Part shown: positions 24,192-25,076 of the stretch, in pieces | Position numbering within the stretch: position 1 is the stretch's first letter | Layout of the letters: every line of letters begins with the position of its first letter | Assembly (NCBI GenBank): GCA_002407845.1 | Contig: DHPK01000009.1 | Coordinates: 84,340 to 109,415, forward strand | Length of the DNA: 25,076 bases | Direction of reading: 5' to 3' | Source of the DNA: Leptolinea sp. UBA5366 | GTDB lineage: Bacteria; Chloroflexota; Anaerolineae; Anaerolineales; Anaerolineaceae | Program-made: the position numbers and the translations under genes | The notes under the pieces: generated by a model | Seen by the model: the letters and a program-made list of their open reading frames with translations, nothing else | Databases searched by the model: none | Told to the model about the DNA's origin: nothing

Positions 24192-25076
24192 TTTCCCAAT
24201 CCAAGCATTTCATTGGTTTTGGCGACTGCTTCGAGCCGGTCTTTCTGCATTTCGCAAGCCGCCCGAATACCGTCAATTGTTTCCGGGATTGTGACGGATT
24301 CCTGCGGAATGTTGATGGCAAACATGATGTCATCGCCTGATTCGACGATGCTGTCTTCCCAGAGTCCGATTTCATACATATCGCCCCGCGGATTGCCTAA
24401 ATCCCGGGCATAGCGGAAGAAGGAAGCGTTTCCTAAAAATCCGTCTGCGATGCTGACAACGCGGATACGGTCATGTTTCAGGAAGGCATCCAGTGCTATT
24501 TCTTTGGTGATCTTCTTTTTCCCGGTCACGACAGCCGTGATGATGTGGCCATGCGTTACTGGAGTGTGAACGAGAATTCCGGTCGCGTCAATGTGCGGCA
24601 TGATTGTCATCAGATCCACTGCCTGGTGGCTGGGGGCTTTCTCCATCTGCAGCGCATTGGTGAGTCCGCGGTGATAATCACCCGGGTCAGCGACGCGGCG
24701 AATGATCGTGATTGCGACTTTCTCAATGCCGACTGCCCGATCAAGGCAGTCAACTGCCCGGATCAGACCTGTGGTGTTGCAGGAGGTCAGTTTCAGGAAT
24801 TGTTTCCCGAGCCCTTTTTCATAATTGGCATATCCATGAAAGAAAACGTCCGCAACCGAATTTTTTTCACCGCCCTGAAAAATCGCTTTTTTATTGTGTT
24901 TGGCATAAAGTTCTTTGTTTTTGGCACCGACACCGGCACTGGTGGCGTCCAAAATCACATCGCATTCCTGAACCAGATCATCAAGCGTTCCAGAGACTGG
25001 AATGTTAAGTTTTTTGAATGCATCCTTGTTATCATCAATCGAAAGGTACAGATCGTAAGGCATGCCTTTTTCTTTC
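24182..25076 (-). CDS. Type II (archaeal-type) glyceraldehyde-3-phosphate dehydrogenase, partial
   Basis: The C-terminal 297 residues of an archaeal-type (type II) phosphorylating GAPDH. The active-site Cys is in KLTSCNTTGLIR, followed by VAITIIRRVADP, a PSHQAVD stretch with the conserved His, and the C-terminal LGNPRGDMYEIGLWEDSI and PETIDGIRAACEM. The frame stays open to the window edge (KEKG before the ATG at 25063), so that Met is internal and the Rossmann N-terminus with GYGTIGKR-like motif lies outside. It produces 1,3-bisphosphoglycerate, the substrate of the PGK gene directly downstream. Bacterial GAPDH (type I) is not seen in the window, and whether one exists elsewhere is unknown. 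Confidence 0.92.
   Translation of the reverse strand, partial: KEKGMPYDLYLSIDDNKDAFKKLNIPVSGTLDDLVQECDVILDATSAGVGAKNKELYAKHNKKAIFQGGEKNSVADVFFHGYANYEKGLGKQFLKLTSCNTTGLIRAVDCLDRAVGIEKVAITIIRRVADPGDYHRGLTNALQMEKAPSHQAVDLMTIMPHIDATGILVHTPVTHGHIITAVVTGKKKITKEIALDAFLKHDRIRVVSIADGFLGNASFFRYARDLGNPRGDMYEIGLWEDSIVESGDDIMFAINIPQESVTIPETIDGIRAACEMQKDRLEAVAKTNEMLGLGKWK

Noticed and set aside
25061..25063. ATG as the start of the GAPDH gene
   Set aside because: The frame stays open to the window edge and the Rossmann N-terminus is missing, so this Met is internal.
1..25076. CRISPR arrays, tRNA, rRNA, phage or transposase genes
   Set aside because: None was found when scanning both strands by eye; a dedicated search could still reveal a short tRNA.

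Overview
This 25 kb window looks like a chromosome segment of an anaerobic bacterium of the Chloroflexota, probably class Anaerolineae. The clues are the TPTP-type threonine/proline linkers in a membrane-anchored repeat protein, a ParB-like plus universal-stress fusion, and archaeal-type lower-glycolysis enzymes beside ordinary bacterial genes. The placement is inference from protein style, not from a marker gene. No rRNA, tRNA, CRISPR array, phage or insertion sequence was seen.

Layout, plus strand 1-7976: the 3' part of murJ (lipid II flippase), a TPR-like membrane-anchored protein closed by a clear terminator, then about 1 kb without a convincing gene (one possible decayed minus-strand membrane protein). 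A likely operon follows: a GT-C-type membrane glycosyltransferase, a helicase-associated (Helicase_C_3-like) protein without a helicase motor, and a small MIP18/SufT-type (DUF59) protein. The stretch 7977-8480 has no gene but holds a degenerate tandem repeat.

Centre: a minus-strand class V aminotransferase (8587-9720) ends in an unusual branched terminator. On the plus strand come a biotin-dependent carboxyltransferase subunit (10010-11485), a strong terminator, a DUF3842 protein, and an ECF-type nickel/cobalt uptake operon (CbiM with PDGLE tail, CbiQ, CbiO). A good sigma-70-like promoter and a structured leader ending in a terminator hairpin precede cbiM, so the operon is probably controlled by transcription attenuation. 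A ParB-like/USP fusion protein and a PfkB-type sugar kinase follow.

Right part, minus strand 25076-17728, in transcription order: archaeal-type (type II) glyceraldehyde-3-phosphate dehydrogenase (runs off the window), archaeal-type phosphoglycerate kinase, terminator, split transketolase (N and C subunits), terminator, LacI-family regulator, LarA-family nickel-dependent racemase/epimerase, and a ROK-family sugar kinase. This reads as a carbohydrate module: the regulator, LarA and kinase form one unit that probably handles a sugar acid or its sugar, with transketolase and the GAPDH/PGK pair feeding lower glycolysis. LarA enzymes need a nickel-pincer cofactor, so the nickel-type transporter 5 kb away is a plausible functional partner, although the cofactor genes larB, larC and larE are not here.

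Most noteworthy: the non-cobalamin-like attenuator leader of cbiM, the LarA/LacI/ROK cluster with its complete set of recognisable LarA active-site residues, and the paired archaeal-type glycolytic enzymes.
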